NCBI GenBank assembly: GCA_031258265.1 | Contig: JAIRNB010000398.1 | Coordinates: forward strand, 1-7,532 | DNA: 7,532 nt | DNA from: Treponema sp. | GTDB lineage: Bacteria > Spirochaetota > Spirochaetia > Treponematales > Breznakiellaceae | Reading direction: 5' to 3' | In this document: in pieces, positions 1 through 5,781 of the stretch | Position numbering within the stretch: the stretch's first letter is position 1 | How the letters are laid out: every line of letters begins with the position of its first letter | Made by a program: the position numbers and the translations under genes | The notes under the pieces: model-generated | Databases searched by the model: none | What the model was told of the DNA's origin: nothing | What the model saw: only the letters and a program-made list of their open reading frames with translations

Positions 1-90
1 TGAAGGTTTAGCCCTTGAACCCATACGTCAAGCCTATGGAGGGAGGAAAAATTTGTCAATGCACCGCTTGGATCAGAGGGTAATTCTCAG

Positions 91-119
91 TTTGGGCGCA
101 TTTTTTGCTGCCGCAAAAA
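91..119 (+). repeat. Dispersed hairpin repeat, copy 1 (short form)
   Basis: The 11-base core TTTGGGCGCAT (91-101) runs into a small hairpin with arms TTTTTGC (102-108) and GCAAAAA (113-119) and a four-base loop. The same core, again leading straight into a hairpin of different sequence, occurs on the minus strand at 331-321 and on the plus strand at 7437-7447. This copy is the shortest and lacks the CCGGGCT and GCCTGCGGCG blocks seen in the other two, so it may be decayed. No protein-coding role is seen. Confidence 0.5.
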
Positions 120-169
120 CGTAGAAATTCCTTACAGCCTGTCCCGGAACAAAATTCAGCACGGCCTAG

Positions 170-357
170 TGTCTCGACAGCAATGAAAATGCAGCTTTGC
201 ATCTTGGCGGAAAACCGTATCACGCAGCGAAGCGCAAGGGATTGGAGGGGTTTAGCCACGCCGCAGGCGGGGCCGGAGCGAAGCGGAGCCCCGAAAAGCC
301 CGGTCCGGCGTATGCGCCGGATGCGCCCAAATCCGCAAGTTCAATCGTGTCTGAATA
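170..357. mobile_element. MITE-like non-coding insertion, 188 bp, CTAG target duplication
   Basis: The segment sits between two CTAG tetranucleotides (166-169 and 358-361), while the homologous uninterrupted copy at 429-508 has a single CTAG (460-463). Removing the segment plus one CTAG restores that copy exactly at the junction, as expected of an insertion with a 4-bp target duplication. The two ends, read inward, agree at 14 of 24 positions without gaps, including a shared GACA and TGAA; this is an imperfect terminal inverted repeat. CTAG fits the YTAR target pattern known for IS5-type elements, which is family knowledge and not proof. The interior has no plausible gene and holds several small hairpins: 259-269, 268-293 and 304-321. 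A host repeat copied by another route remains possible. Confidence 0.5.
259..331 (-). repeat. Dispersed hairpin repeat, copy 2 (inside the insertion)
   Basis: Read on the minus strand from 331: core TTTGGGCGCAT (331-321), a hairpin with 7-bp arms TCCGGCG/CGCCGGA (304-310 and 315-321, loop TATG on the plus strand), CCGGGCT (303-297), a CGGGGC/GCCCCG stem (268-273 with 288-293), then GCCTGCGGCG (268-259). The same blocks in the same order occur on the plus strand at 7437-7509, with a different first hairpin. This REP-like architecture suggests a structured mobile repeat family. Confidence 0.55.
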
Positions 358-392
358 CTAGGCTAAAAAAATGCTTCAGGCTACGCCCCAAT

Positions 393-427
393 AAAAAAGC
401 CGGCCAGGAAAACCCAGGCAAGCCGGC
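393..427 (-). terminator. Weak intrinsic-terminator-like hairpin, minus strand
   Basis: GCCGGC arms at 399-404 and 422-427 enclose a 17-base loop. On the minus strand the stem is followed directly by six T residues (398-393). It looks like a degenerate version of the perfect hairpin at 502-524 in the other copy of the unit. A six-pair stem with a long loop makes efficient termination uncertain. Confidence 0.35.
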
Positions 428-428
428 G

Positions 429-524
429 CAGCCTGTTCCGGAACAAAATTCAGCACGGCCTAGGCTAAAAAAACGCTTCAGGCTACGCCCCAATAAAAAA
501 AGCCGGCCGTGAAACACGGCCGGC
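429..524 (-). repeat. Tandem intergenic unit, second copy (uninterrupted)
   Basis: This is the intact version of the unit split at 135-427. It contains a perfect 12-base palindrome TGTTCCGGAACA (434-445), block B (460-508) and a terminal hairpin (502-524). It serves as an internal empty site for the CTAG-flanked insertion. It also explains the repeated peptide strings that appear in conceptual translations of this region, which are not coding evidence. Confidence 0.65.
495..524 (-). terminator. Strong intrinsic terminator, minus strand
   Basis: A perfect 10-bp stem GCCGGCCGTG / CACGGCCGGC (502-511 and 515-524) with a three-base loop is followed on the minus strand by seven T residues (501-495). 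It lies about 160 bases beyond the stop of the envelope operon. It can act as a backup stop behind the hairpin at 641-683. No T-run follows it on the plus strand, so it should work only leftward. Confidence 0.7.
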
Positions 525-621
525 AATGCCCTTGAGGCATATCGGAAATATAGTGATTTGGGAGGGGAACTATAAGTCCGACATCTTATTTATCGGTGTA
601 ACCGGACAATACTTTATACCC

Positions 622-683
622 AAAAAAACGATTAAAACCCACCGGGCCCCTAAGGGCTTGCCGCCTGGTCCTCCGGCCCCGGT
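622..683 (-). terminator. Probable terminator of the ferredoxin-M23-PEGA operon
   Basis: Immediately after the TAA of the PEGA-like gene, the minus strand can form an outer stem ACCGGG/CCCGGT (678-683 with 641-646), extended by two G-C pairs after a one-base bulge. TTTT (638-635) follows, then seven T residues (628-622). The loop is large and G+C-rich and the U-run is split, so the hairpin is imperfect. Between here and 525 I see only a small GTCCG/CGGAC inverted repeat (576-580 with 603-607) and no gene. Confidence 0.5.
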
Positions 684-1694
684 TTAATCCGATTCCGACA
701 CCTCAAGATCCACCGCCAGGGCGATGCGGTAGGTCTTCCCCTTCTCCACCCTGACGGTCCTGGTGACGGTATAATCGCTTACCTGGAAACGAAGCTCGTG
801 GGTCCCCGGTTCCACCGGAACGGAACCCTCCACCGGCTCATTATCAAGAAAAAAAGTTGCCCCCTCCGGCCCTTCAAAGATCAAAAGAGGGGTGGGGTCC
901 TGTAATTCGATATTCAAGTCCAAAACCTTGGCCCGTTCCACCAGAAAAAGCCGGTTCTCGTTCCGGTAATCATCGGAGAGGATAAGCAGGTGGTGTTCCC
1001 CCTCCTCAAGAAAGAGTTCCTCCGCGCCCTGGTAATTGATAACCAGATCATCCACCAGGAGGGTAAAGGGTCTGTGGGAAAGCTGGGGGGGATAGCGGAA
1101 ATGCAGACGTACCGCCCCCTCATCCCCCAGGATAGGCTTAACCGAAAGGCGGAAGCTCAACTTTTCCAGCCCTTCGGCCAGGCCCTTAATCGCCGGGGAA
1201 AGGCGGAACAGGATTGGAAAAGACGGGGGCGGTACAAGGGAGGAAGAAACCATGGCATAGGGATTGCTCTTTAGGCCGTGCCCCGGACGCAGGGGAATCT
1301 GATACACGGCCCGGAGTTTCCCCGGCAGGGGATCATGGAAAAACCTGTTCCCCTTCAGGTCCAGAACCTGACCGGGGACAAAGCCGCCGGTGACATCCGC
1401 TTCCCCGGCGGAAAGAGGTCTAAGATCCGAATACGCCAAAACGGCAAGGCTGCCCTGGTAGGGAAGCCACTCGGCGGGGGCCGTCAACTCCAGCTCGATA
1501 CCCCGGAAAAAACGCCAATTTTCCCCCAGAGAAACGATGACCGATCCGTTGTAGGGAAGATTCAGGGAGGGCGTTTCCTCCAGGGAAAGCTCCAAAAGCC
1601 CCTGGGGCTGAACCCGGAACTCCTCGGCGCGAACAGGGAGGACGGACAAAAAACAAAGGGATATGACAACAAAGACCCTATATGCGGCCTTCAT
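684..1694 (-). CDS. Exported protein with two C-terminal PEGA-like domains
   Basis: The 336-residue protein begins with a Sec signal peptide (residues 1-23, hydrophobic VFVVISLCFLSVL, predicted cleavage after VRA), so it should act outside the inner membrane. Residues about 24-200 are not recognised. Two PEGA-like beta repeats follow: residues about 209-266 (TLLVDDLVIN, then EEGEHHLLI) and about 269-330 (FEGPEGATFFLDNEPV, then VEPGTHELRF and VRVEKGKTYRI). PEGA domains are known from surface proteins and are thought to serve as envelope scaffolds. The ATG at 1694 was chosen because it precedes the signal peptide and has an AAGGTGG ribosome site; the open frame extends to 1820 but would overlap the upstream gene and put a charged tail before the signal. 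It follows the M23 gene by 31 bases, implying co-transcription. A partner role in peptidoglycan handling is inference only. Confidence 0.8.
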   Translation of the reverse strand: MKAAYRVFVVISLCFLSVLPVRAEEFRVQPQGLLELSLEETPSLNLPYNGSVIVSLGENWRFFRGIELELTAPAEWLPYQGSLAVLAYSDLRPLSAGEADVTGGFVPGQVLDLKGNRFFHDPLPGKLRAVYQIPLRPGHGLKSNPYAMVSSSLVPPPSFPILFRLSPAIKGLAEGLEKLSFRLSVKPILGDEGAVRLHFRYPPQLSHRPFTLLVDDLVINYQGAEELFLEEGEHHLLILSDDYRNENRLFLVERAKVLDLNIELQDPTPLLIFEGPEGATFFLDNEPVEGSVPVEPGTHELRFQVSDYTVTRTVRVEKGKTYRIALAVDLEVSESD

Positions 1695-1725
1695 TCGGAT
1701 TTCCACCTTTTCCGGCAAACCGGCC

Positions 1726-2658
1726 TTACCTGAATAGATGTTTTCCCGGATCCTGGGCCCTGCCGTTTTTTCTAAGTTCAAAATGAAGATGCGGCCCCGT
1801 AGACTGGCCGGTTGATCCAACTTTACCTATCAGACTACCGGATCGGAGTTCCTGGCGCAAGACTACGCTGATTAGGGAAAGATGACCGTAGAGGCTTACC
1901 CAGTCGTCCCGGTGTCGGACAACGACGTAGTTTCCGTAAATTGCGTCAAAACCGGTTTCAGTTACCAGCCCTTCCGCCGCGGCAAAAACGCTGGTCCCCT
2001 CCGGCGCGGCCAGGTCCAGCCCCTCGTGGACCCGGAAACGGCCGGTTACCGGGTTGATCCGGGGACCAAAGGCGCTGGTGAGGGTGAAATTCCGCAGGGG
2101 AAACCGGAAACCCCGGTTAAGGAAAAATATCCGTTCCGTGGGGCTAAAATCATCGCCGGGGAAAAAACGGAAAAGGCCGGCATCCCCGCCCAGGCGGATT
2201 TCTTCCCCCTCCCGGCCTGAACGGGCGGCGGCCACGAGCCGTTCAAGATCGGAATCCGGTTCCAGGGGGACAAAAATCCCCGGAATTGAAGGGAGAAGCA
2301 TCTCCTCCGCCAGGGGAGGATGGGGCAGCCGGTTGAGGGTGGCAAGGCTGGAATAGGGTATATTACAGCGGGCGGCCAGGGAGAGGAGATCCTCCCCTTC
2401 GGCAGGGATATAACGGTAGACCGTAAGGGCCGCCGCCCAGTTCCCCTCCCCGCCGCCGGTCCTGGCAGGACCAAAGAGCCGCCTGCGGGAATTTTCCACA
2501 TCCTCCTGGTACTGGACAAAGCCCAAATCCCGGTTATCCAGCCGGGAAATAAGGGGCAGGATTCCCGGGGAGCCGGCAGCCTCCTGGGCGGAGATTGGGG
2601 ACAGGGACAAAAAAAGGGCAAGGATTAAACCCTGCCCCGTCAAAAGAAACCGCGCCAA
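1726..2658 (-). CDS. Exported LysM/M23 family peptidoglycan metallopeptidase
   Basis: This is a zinc endopeptidase of the M23 (LytM/lysostaphin) type, expected to cut peptide cross-links of peptidoglycan in the periplasm. With the TTG start at 2658 (310 residues) it begins MARFLLTGQGLILALFLSL and has a signal peptide ending near ISAQ (residue 25). A LysM-like segment lies at residues about 77-130 (YRYIPAEGEDLLSLAARCNI). The peptidase domain is at about 190-310, with HEGLD (H211, D215), GHL (H259) and HLHFE (H290, H292), so all usual zinc and catalytic residues are present and it should be active. The TTG is five bases after the ferredoxin stop, which suggests translational coupling; its ribosome site (AGGGG) is very close. 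The frame is open to 2778, with starts at 2721 and 2778, but these would overlap the ferredoxin gene and hide the signal peptide inside the chain. The start is less certain than the identity. Confidence 0.88.
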   Translation of the reverse strand: MARFLLTGQGLILALFLSLSPISAQEAAGSPGILPLISRLDNRDLGFVQYQEDVENSRRRLFGPARTGGGEGNWAAALTVYRYIPAEGEDLLSLAARCNIPYSSLATLNRLPHPPLAEEMLLPSIPGIFVPLEPDSDLERLVAAARSGREGEEIRLGGDAGLFRFFPGDDFSPTERIFFLNRGFRFPLRNFTLTSAFGPRINPVTGRFRVHEGLDLAAPEGTSVFAAAEGLVTETGFDAIYGNYVVVRHRDDWVSLYGHLSLISVVLRQELRSGSLIGKVGSTGQSTGPHLHFELRKNGRAQDPGKHLFR

Positions 2659-2663
2659 AACCC

Positions 2664-2831
2664 CTATTGGGAGATGGCTTCCACCGGACAGGCCCCGGTG
2701 CAGGCGCCGCAGTCCACGCATTTTTCGGGATCTATCCAGCGTTTCCCATCCTTTTCGGAAATTGCCGCCTGGGGACATTCAGCCTCGCAGGCGCTGCAAT
2801 TGACACAGGCGTCAGAAATTTTGTAAGCCAT
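2664..2831 (-). CDS. Small 2[4Fe-4S] bacterial-type ferredoxin
   Basis: A 55-residue protein with two complete CxxCxxCxxxCP motifs: C9, C12, C15, C19-P and C38, C41, C44, C48-P. Each would ligate one [4Fe-4S] cluster, with the fourth cysteine of each motif shared across clusters as in clostridial ferredoxins. It should be a soluble low-potential electron carrier; its partner enzyme cannot be told from this window. The length matches classic 2[4Fe-4S] ferredoxins of about 55-60 residues. The ATG at 2831 has a good GAGAGG ribosome site about seven bases upstream. It is the first gene of the minus-strand cluster and is separated from the M23 gene by five bases, which is an odd pairing of cytoplasmic electron transfer with cell-wall cleavage. 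Confidence 0.93.
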   Translation of the reverse strand: MAYKISDACVNCSACEAECPQAAISEKDGKRWIDPEKCVDCGACTGACPVEAISQ

Positions 2832-2865
2832 AGTATACCTCTCTCCATAAGCTTTAATTCAAACT

Positions 2866-2895
2866 ACTATAGGGGAGAGAAAATAGCAAGTCTAA
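2866..2895 (-). promoter_or_regulatory. Possible promoter of the ferredoxin operon
   Basis: On the minus strand TTAGAC (2895-2890) and TATAGT (2871-2866) are separated by 18 bases. Transcription would begin about 30 bases before the ferredoxin ATG. The -10 is good (five of six) and the -35 is weak. It lies next to the inverted repeat at 2899-2934. Confidence 0.3.
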
Positions 2896-2898
2896 GAA

Positions 2899-2934
2899 AG
2901 CATTGATTTATTCAATCGGGAATAAATCAGTGCT
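2899..2934. promoter_or_regulatory. 15-bp inverted repeat between divergent genes, possible operator
   Basis: Arms at 2899-2913 and 2920-2934 are complementary over 15 positions with a single G/T mismatch around the six-base centre AATCGG. The inner ten (TGATTTATTC / GAATAAATCA) are perfect. It lies upstream of both the leftward ferredoxin operon and the rightward membrane-protein gene, and abuts the -35 box proposed for the former. An AT-rich dyad between divergent promoters suits a dimeric regulator. No T-run follows, so a terminator is less likely. Confidence 0.45.
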
Positions 2935-2975
2935 GCTTTAACGCCTTGTACCGGCTGCCCGGAGGGGGTTCAATT

Positions 2976-3320
2976 ATGCTTTTTATCGGTATTCCCTTTT
3001 CAATAGCCCTGCTGGGGGTAATCGTATATATTGCCCTTTCCCGTAAATCCTCAAAGGCCCTCCGGATGACCGCCCTGGCGGCCCTGGCCGCTATTATCCT
3101 TTCGGTGCTGATCTGTACCGTCATAATCTTTGCCGGCATGGGATTTACCGGCAAAGAACCGGTAATGCCGGACTTCCTTGCCGTAGAACCGCTGCCCGAC
3201 GCCCCCCAGGGGAATTCCCTTGTCCTTTTCCTCCTGGCGGTCTTTATCATTGCCTTTTTAGGGGTGGTGATCCTCCTTTCCCTGCGGGAGCGGAAGCGTC
3301 AGCAGAATCATTCCTCGTAA
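2976..3320 (+). CDS. Small integral membrane protein of unknown function
   Basis: A 114-residue protein not recognised as a known family. Three hydrophobic helices are evident: residues about 3-21, 32-56 and 81-103. A proline-rich, acidic loop (about 57-80, EPVMPDFLAVEPLPDAPQGN) lies between helices two and three, and the C-terminus is basic (LRERKRQQNHSS), suggesting a cytoplasmic tail. The ATG at 2976 was chosen for its strong GGAGGGGG ribosome site seven bases upstream, over an in-frame TTG at 2946. It is transcribed away from the ferredoxin operon. Its last 13 bases overlap the 3' end of the oppositely oriented permease gene, with no terminator between. Clean ribosome site and coherent membrane topology support a real gene. 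Confidence 0.75.
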   Translation: MLFIGIPFSIALLGVIVYIALSRKSSKALRMTALAALAAIILSVLICTVIIFAGMGFTGKEPVMPDFLAVEPLPDAPQGNSLVLFLLAVFIIAFLGVVILLSLRERKRQQNHSS

Positions 3321-3997
3321 AGCATGACGCTTTGGTCGCCCCGGGCCAGTTTGCGGACCACGCAGGACAGGGAAAAGTTAATTACAAAGTAAATCAGCGC
3401 GATAAAACAGTACAGCACAAAAACATGGGCGCTGGTGATCGGCGTATTCCGGGAAATAACCCCCATCAAATTCTTCGTGTTAAAAAAGAATTCCGCGATG
3501 GCGAACTGGGCAAAGAACGAGGTGTCCTTAATGGTGGTGATGATCTGGCTCATCAGGGAGGGGACTATCCGGGCAAAACATTGGGGCAGCACGATGTAAC
3601 ACAGGCTTTGAAAGAAACTAAAGCCCTGGGACCGGGCGGCCTCGAACTGGCCTTTGGCTATGGAGTTAAGCCCTCCCCGGACAATTTCCGCGATGACCGA
3701 TGAGGTGTACAGGGTAAGACCCAGGGAACCGCGGATAAGGTAGGTGCCAAAGGGCAGCATGAACACACAGATAAGAATCCACAAAAGCAGGGGGGTACTG
3801 CGAAATATTTCGATATAGACCGAGGCAATCCGTCCCAGGAGCCGTTTTTCATAGTTCCGGCAAAGGGCCAAAAAGGTCCCAAGAATAACACTCAAAAATA
3901 CGGTGGAAAGGGATACAAGAAGGGTAGTCCGCAGGCCCCAAAAAATGAAACGGAGGTTGACGGGGGTAAAAATATCCTTGAATATCTGGGCGCTCAT
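3308..3997 (-). CDS. Polar amino acid ABC transporter permease (second permease)
   Basis: A 229-residue inner-membrane permease of the HisM/GlnP family that would pair with the preceding permease as a heterodimeric channel. About five membrane segments are visible (near residues 22-45, 66-84, 92-106, 138-155, 191-212). The cytoplasmic EAA loop that docks on the ATPase is clear: GQFEAARSQGF at 116-126, followed by YIVLPQ. The N-terminal stretch includes the family's YIEIFRSTPLLLWIL. The start ATG overlaps the previous gene's stop as ATGA (3997-3994), with GGAGG seven bases upstream, so translation is probably coupled. It ends the operon, and its 3' end overlaps the convergent membrane-protein gene; no leftward terminator is seen after it. 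Confidence 0.93.
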   Translation of the reverse strand: MSAQIFKDIFTPVNLRFIFWGLRTTLLVSLSTVFLSVILGTFLALCRNYEKRLLGRIASVYIEIFRSTPLLLWILICVFMLPFGTYLIRGSLGLTLYTSSVIAEIVRGGLNSIAKGQFEAARSQGFSFFQSLCYIVLPQCFARIVPSLMSQIITTIKDTSFFAQFAIAEFFFNTKNLMGVISRNTPITSAHVFVLYCFIALIYFVINFSLSCVVRKLARGDQSVMLYEE

Positions 3998-4746
3998 GAC
4001 CCTGCCTCCGGGTTTTCTTCCGGGTTCCGCCCCGGCGCATCGGCCCGGCTATCCCGGCTCTTTATCCGCATTTCATGACGCCGGGCCCAGTTGACCAGGG
4101 GGAAACAGAGGATAAAGTAGAAAACCCCGGTAATAAGATAGGCGGGGCCATAACTCAGAGTTCCGTTGCTGGCCCAGGAATCGGCCCGGTACATCAGATC
4201 CCCCCCGGCAATGAGGGCCAGGACCGAGGTATTTTTAATAAGATTCACCGCCTGATTCCCCAGGGGGGGCAGTACGATGATAATGGTCTGGGGCAGGATG
4301 ATGTACCGCATGGCCTGGACATAAGAAAAACCCTGGGAACGGGCGGCCTCCATTTGACCCTTGGGAATGGAGGTGATCCCCGCCCGAAACACCTCCGCCA
4401 CGTATGCCCCATGGTATACCCCCACGCAAAGCATACCGATGAGAAATACGTCCAACTTAACCCCCACATAGGGAAGGGCGTTATACACAAAAAACACCTG
4501 CACTACCAGGGGGGTGTTTTGGAAAATTTCAACATAAATACGGGAAAGAATTTTGAGGGGCCGTAAACCCGATGTGGAAAAAAGGCCAAAGATAATACCC
4601 AGGATAAGGGCCAGAAGAAGGGCGAGGATAGAAACCAGGATGGTGATACCGAATCCCGCAAGGAATTCCGGCGAGGCCATAAAAAGCCGCTGCCAACGCC
4701 AGAGAGCAAAGGGACCGGAATTAAAAAAATCAAAAACCGCCTGCAA
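3994..4746 (-). CDS. Polar amino acid ABC transporter permease (first permease)
   Basis: A 250-residue inner-membrane permease of the HisQ/GlnP family. Hydrophobic segments lie near residues 31-55, 72-92, 97-117, 147-165 and 200-221. The EAA loop reads KGQMEAARSQGFSYVQAMRYIILPQ in two stretches (129-140 and 141-153), and VEIFQNTPLVVQ (72-83) is typical of the family. The start is a TTG at 4746, with a GGGG-rich ribosome site about nine bases upstream and an in-frame TAG six codons before it, so no longer start is possible; an internal ATG at residue 23 has no good ribosome site. The C-terminal tail (residues about 223-250) is charged and longer than usual. It follows the binding-protein gene after a 205-base gap with a stem-loop. 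Confidence 0.92.
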   Translation of the reverse strand: MQAVFDFFNSGPFALWRWQRLFMASPEFLAGFGITILVSILALLLALILGIIFGLFSTSGLRPLKILSRIYVEIFQNTPLVVQVFFVYNALPYVGVKLDVFLIGMLCVGVYHGAYVAEVFRAGITSIPKGQMEAARSQGFSYVQAMRYIILPQTIIIVLPPLGNQAVNLIKNTSVLALIAGGDLMYRADSWASNGTLSYGPAYLITGVFYFILCFPLVNWARRHEMRIKSRDSRADAPGRNPEENPEAGS

Positions 4747-4844
4747 ATAAAAACCCCGCCGCTATTTCGGGTCCATCCACGGTGAACACATCATGGACAG
4801 ACTGCCTGAAAGATTCGATATACGAAAAAGATACGCAAAAGGCC

Positions 4845-4895
4845 GGACCCGGCGGGTTTCCCGGATAAAAATCCGCTTATCCCCGGGGCCGGTCC
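4845..4895 (-). promoter_or_regulatory. Stem-loop between binding-protein and permease genes
   Basis: On the minus strand the RNA can fold with outer arms GGACC/GGTCC (4895-4891 with 4849-4845), further G-C pairs with bulges, and an inner stem GGATAA/TTATCC (4882-4877 with 4868-4863) around an eight-base loop. T-rich patches follow (4840-4837 and 4829-4825), so it resembles a leaky terminator or processing barrier. In binding-protein operons such elements are known to leave more message for the binding protein than for the membrane parts. The rest of 4747-4951 shows no gene or promoter I would defend. Confidence 0.45.
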
Positions 4896-4951
4896 AAAGT
4901 AAAGCTGTAGACTCCGGTATCTACCTGATCGATTAAATAAAGGCCGTATTT

Positions 4952-5767
4952 TTACAGGTCGTATTTTTTGATCAGATTATCAATAGTACCGTCGCCCAGC
5001 CATTTGACGATAAGGCCGTCAACCCAGGAGGCCAGATTCTTGTTGGAAAGCTTGCTGGCGATTCCATAGGGCTGGGGGGAATAGGTATCGGGAAGGAGCC
5101 CCACGGAGGCGTCCAGATAACCCCGGAGAATAGCCTTGTCCACGGAGAAGGCGTCTACCCGGCCGGAATCAAGGGCAGCCTTGATCTCAGGATAGGTGGC
5201 AAACTCGGCAAAATTTACTTTAACACCCAGGGGGGCGGCGCCGTCTTCAATAGCCTTGCGGCTGGTGGCGGACTGGGCAACCCCGATAGTCTTACCGTTA
5301 AGGTCTTTAAGCCCGGTATAACCGGCGGCCTTCTTGGTCAAAAGCCCCACCCCGTCGGTGTAATAAATTGACGAAAAGTTATAGGTAAGTTTCCGTTCCT
5401 CCGTCACCGTGAAGGTGGCAATAACAAAATCGATGTCCCCATTATCCAGCAGGGGCCCCCGGGTCTTGGCGGTTACCGGGGTAAAGGCCACCCGGTTTTC
5501 GTCCCCGAAGATCTCTTTAGCCAGGAGCTTCGCCATATCGATCTCCAGGCCCTCGTAATGTCCTGTATCGGGATTGAGCAAACCGAAACCGGGAACATCG
5601 GACTTTACCCCCACCTTGAGGAGTCCCGCCTTGACGATCTTATCAAGATCGGCGTTTCCCGTACTCTGGACCGCCGGTCCCTGATCCTTTTTCCCGCCGG
5701 CAAATACAGCGCCGGTTACTGCCGCCAGAATTAAAGCCGCGCAAATGAACTTCTTCGCCGTCTTCAT
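4952..5767 (-). CDS. peb1A: Periplasmic amino acid-binding protein, Peb1a-like (Asp/Glu)
   Basis: A 271-residue family 3 solute-binding protein (SBP_bac_3) that would capture an amino acid in the periplasm and deliver it to the permeases. Residues 1-23 form a Sec signal peptide ending AVFA, and the mature chain starts GGKKDQ; the only early cysteine (C9) is inside the hydrophobic core with no lipobox, so it is probably soluble. From memory, the strings VTAKTRGPLLDNG, DFVIATFTVTEERK, TIGVAQSATSRKAI, IKAALDSGRVDAFSVDK and LPDTYSPQPYGI closely match Campylobacter jejuni Peb1a, an aspartate/glutamate binder, making acidic amino acids the best substrate guess; glutamine remains possible. The ATG at 5767 has AGGGGG about seven bases upstream. 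It lies 14 bases after the ATPase gene. The gene order matches the recalled peb1 locus. Confidence 0.92.
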   Translation of the reverse strand: MKTAKKFICAALILAAVTGAVFAGGKKDQGPAVQSTGNADLDKIVKAGLLKVGVKSDVPGFGLLNPDTGHYEGLEIDMAKLLAKEIFGDENRVAFTPVTAKTRGPLLDNGDIDFVIATFTVTEERKLTYNFSSIYYTDGVGLLTKKAAGYTGLKDLNGKTIGVAQSATSRKAIEDGAAPLGVKVNFAEFATYPEIKAALDSGRVDAFSVDKAILRGYLDASVGLLPDTYSPQPYGIASKLSNKNLASWVDGLIVKWLGDGTIDNLIKKYDL

Positions 5768-5781
5768 CCTGTTACCCCCTG

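Larger units (their letters stand above)
135..427 (-). repeat. Tandem intergenic unit, first copy (interrupted)
   Basis: Two sequence blocks that are contiguous in the second copy (429-508) are separated here. Block A is 135-169 and matches 429-463 with one mismatch in 35 bases. Block B is 358-404 and matches 460-507 except for one C/T change and one A in a poly-A run. Between them lies a 188-base segment (170-357) described separately. The unit ends in a GCCGGC hairpin (399-427) that parallels the perfect hairpin ending the second copy. Read on the minus strand the order is hairpin, T-run, block B, block A. Confidence 0.65.

Noticed and set aside
31..59. A minus-strand TTGACA (59-54) with TAGGCT 17 bases on, a possible promoter reading out of the window.
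   Set aside because: The -35 is perfect but the -10 matches at only three of six positions, and no target gene is visible.
59..124. A 21-codon frame beginning ATG at 59 with GGAGGGAGG upstream, possibly the start of a gene cut by the hairpin repeat.
   Set aside because: The ribosome-like sequence is about 12 bases from the ATG and the second half of the frame is the repeat itself; nothing identifies a parent gene.
434..445. The 12-base palindrome TGTTCCGGAACA as an operator related to the TGTTCC/GGAACA dyad upstream of the nitroreductase gene.
   Set aside because: It is far from any promoter, belongs to a duplicated non-coding unit, and its other copy (140-151) carries a mismatch; the shared half-site is short enough to be chance.
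105..512. A long plus-strand open frame and a minus-strand frame over the left repeat region, with repeated peptide strings.
   Set aside because: The repeated peptides come from the duplicated non-coding unit and hairpins; there is no ribosome site, no recognisable protein, and the frames cross the insertion and the terminators.
525..640. A possible small RNA on the minus strand ending at the strong hairpin at 502-524.
   Set aside because: No -10/-35 pair with acceptable spacing was found in the segment; the hairpin is explained as a backup terminator in the duplicated unit.
4952..5767. Lipoprotein assignment for the binding protein.
   Set aside because: The only early cysteine (C9) lies inside the hydrophobic signal core with no lipobox around it; the AVFA-GGKK junction fits signal peptidase I.
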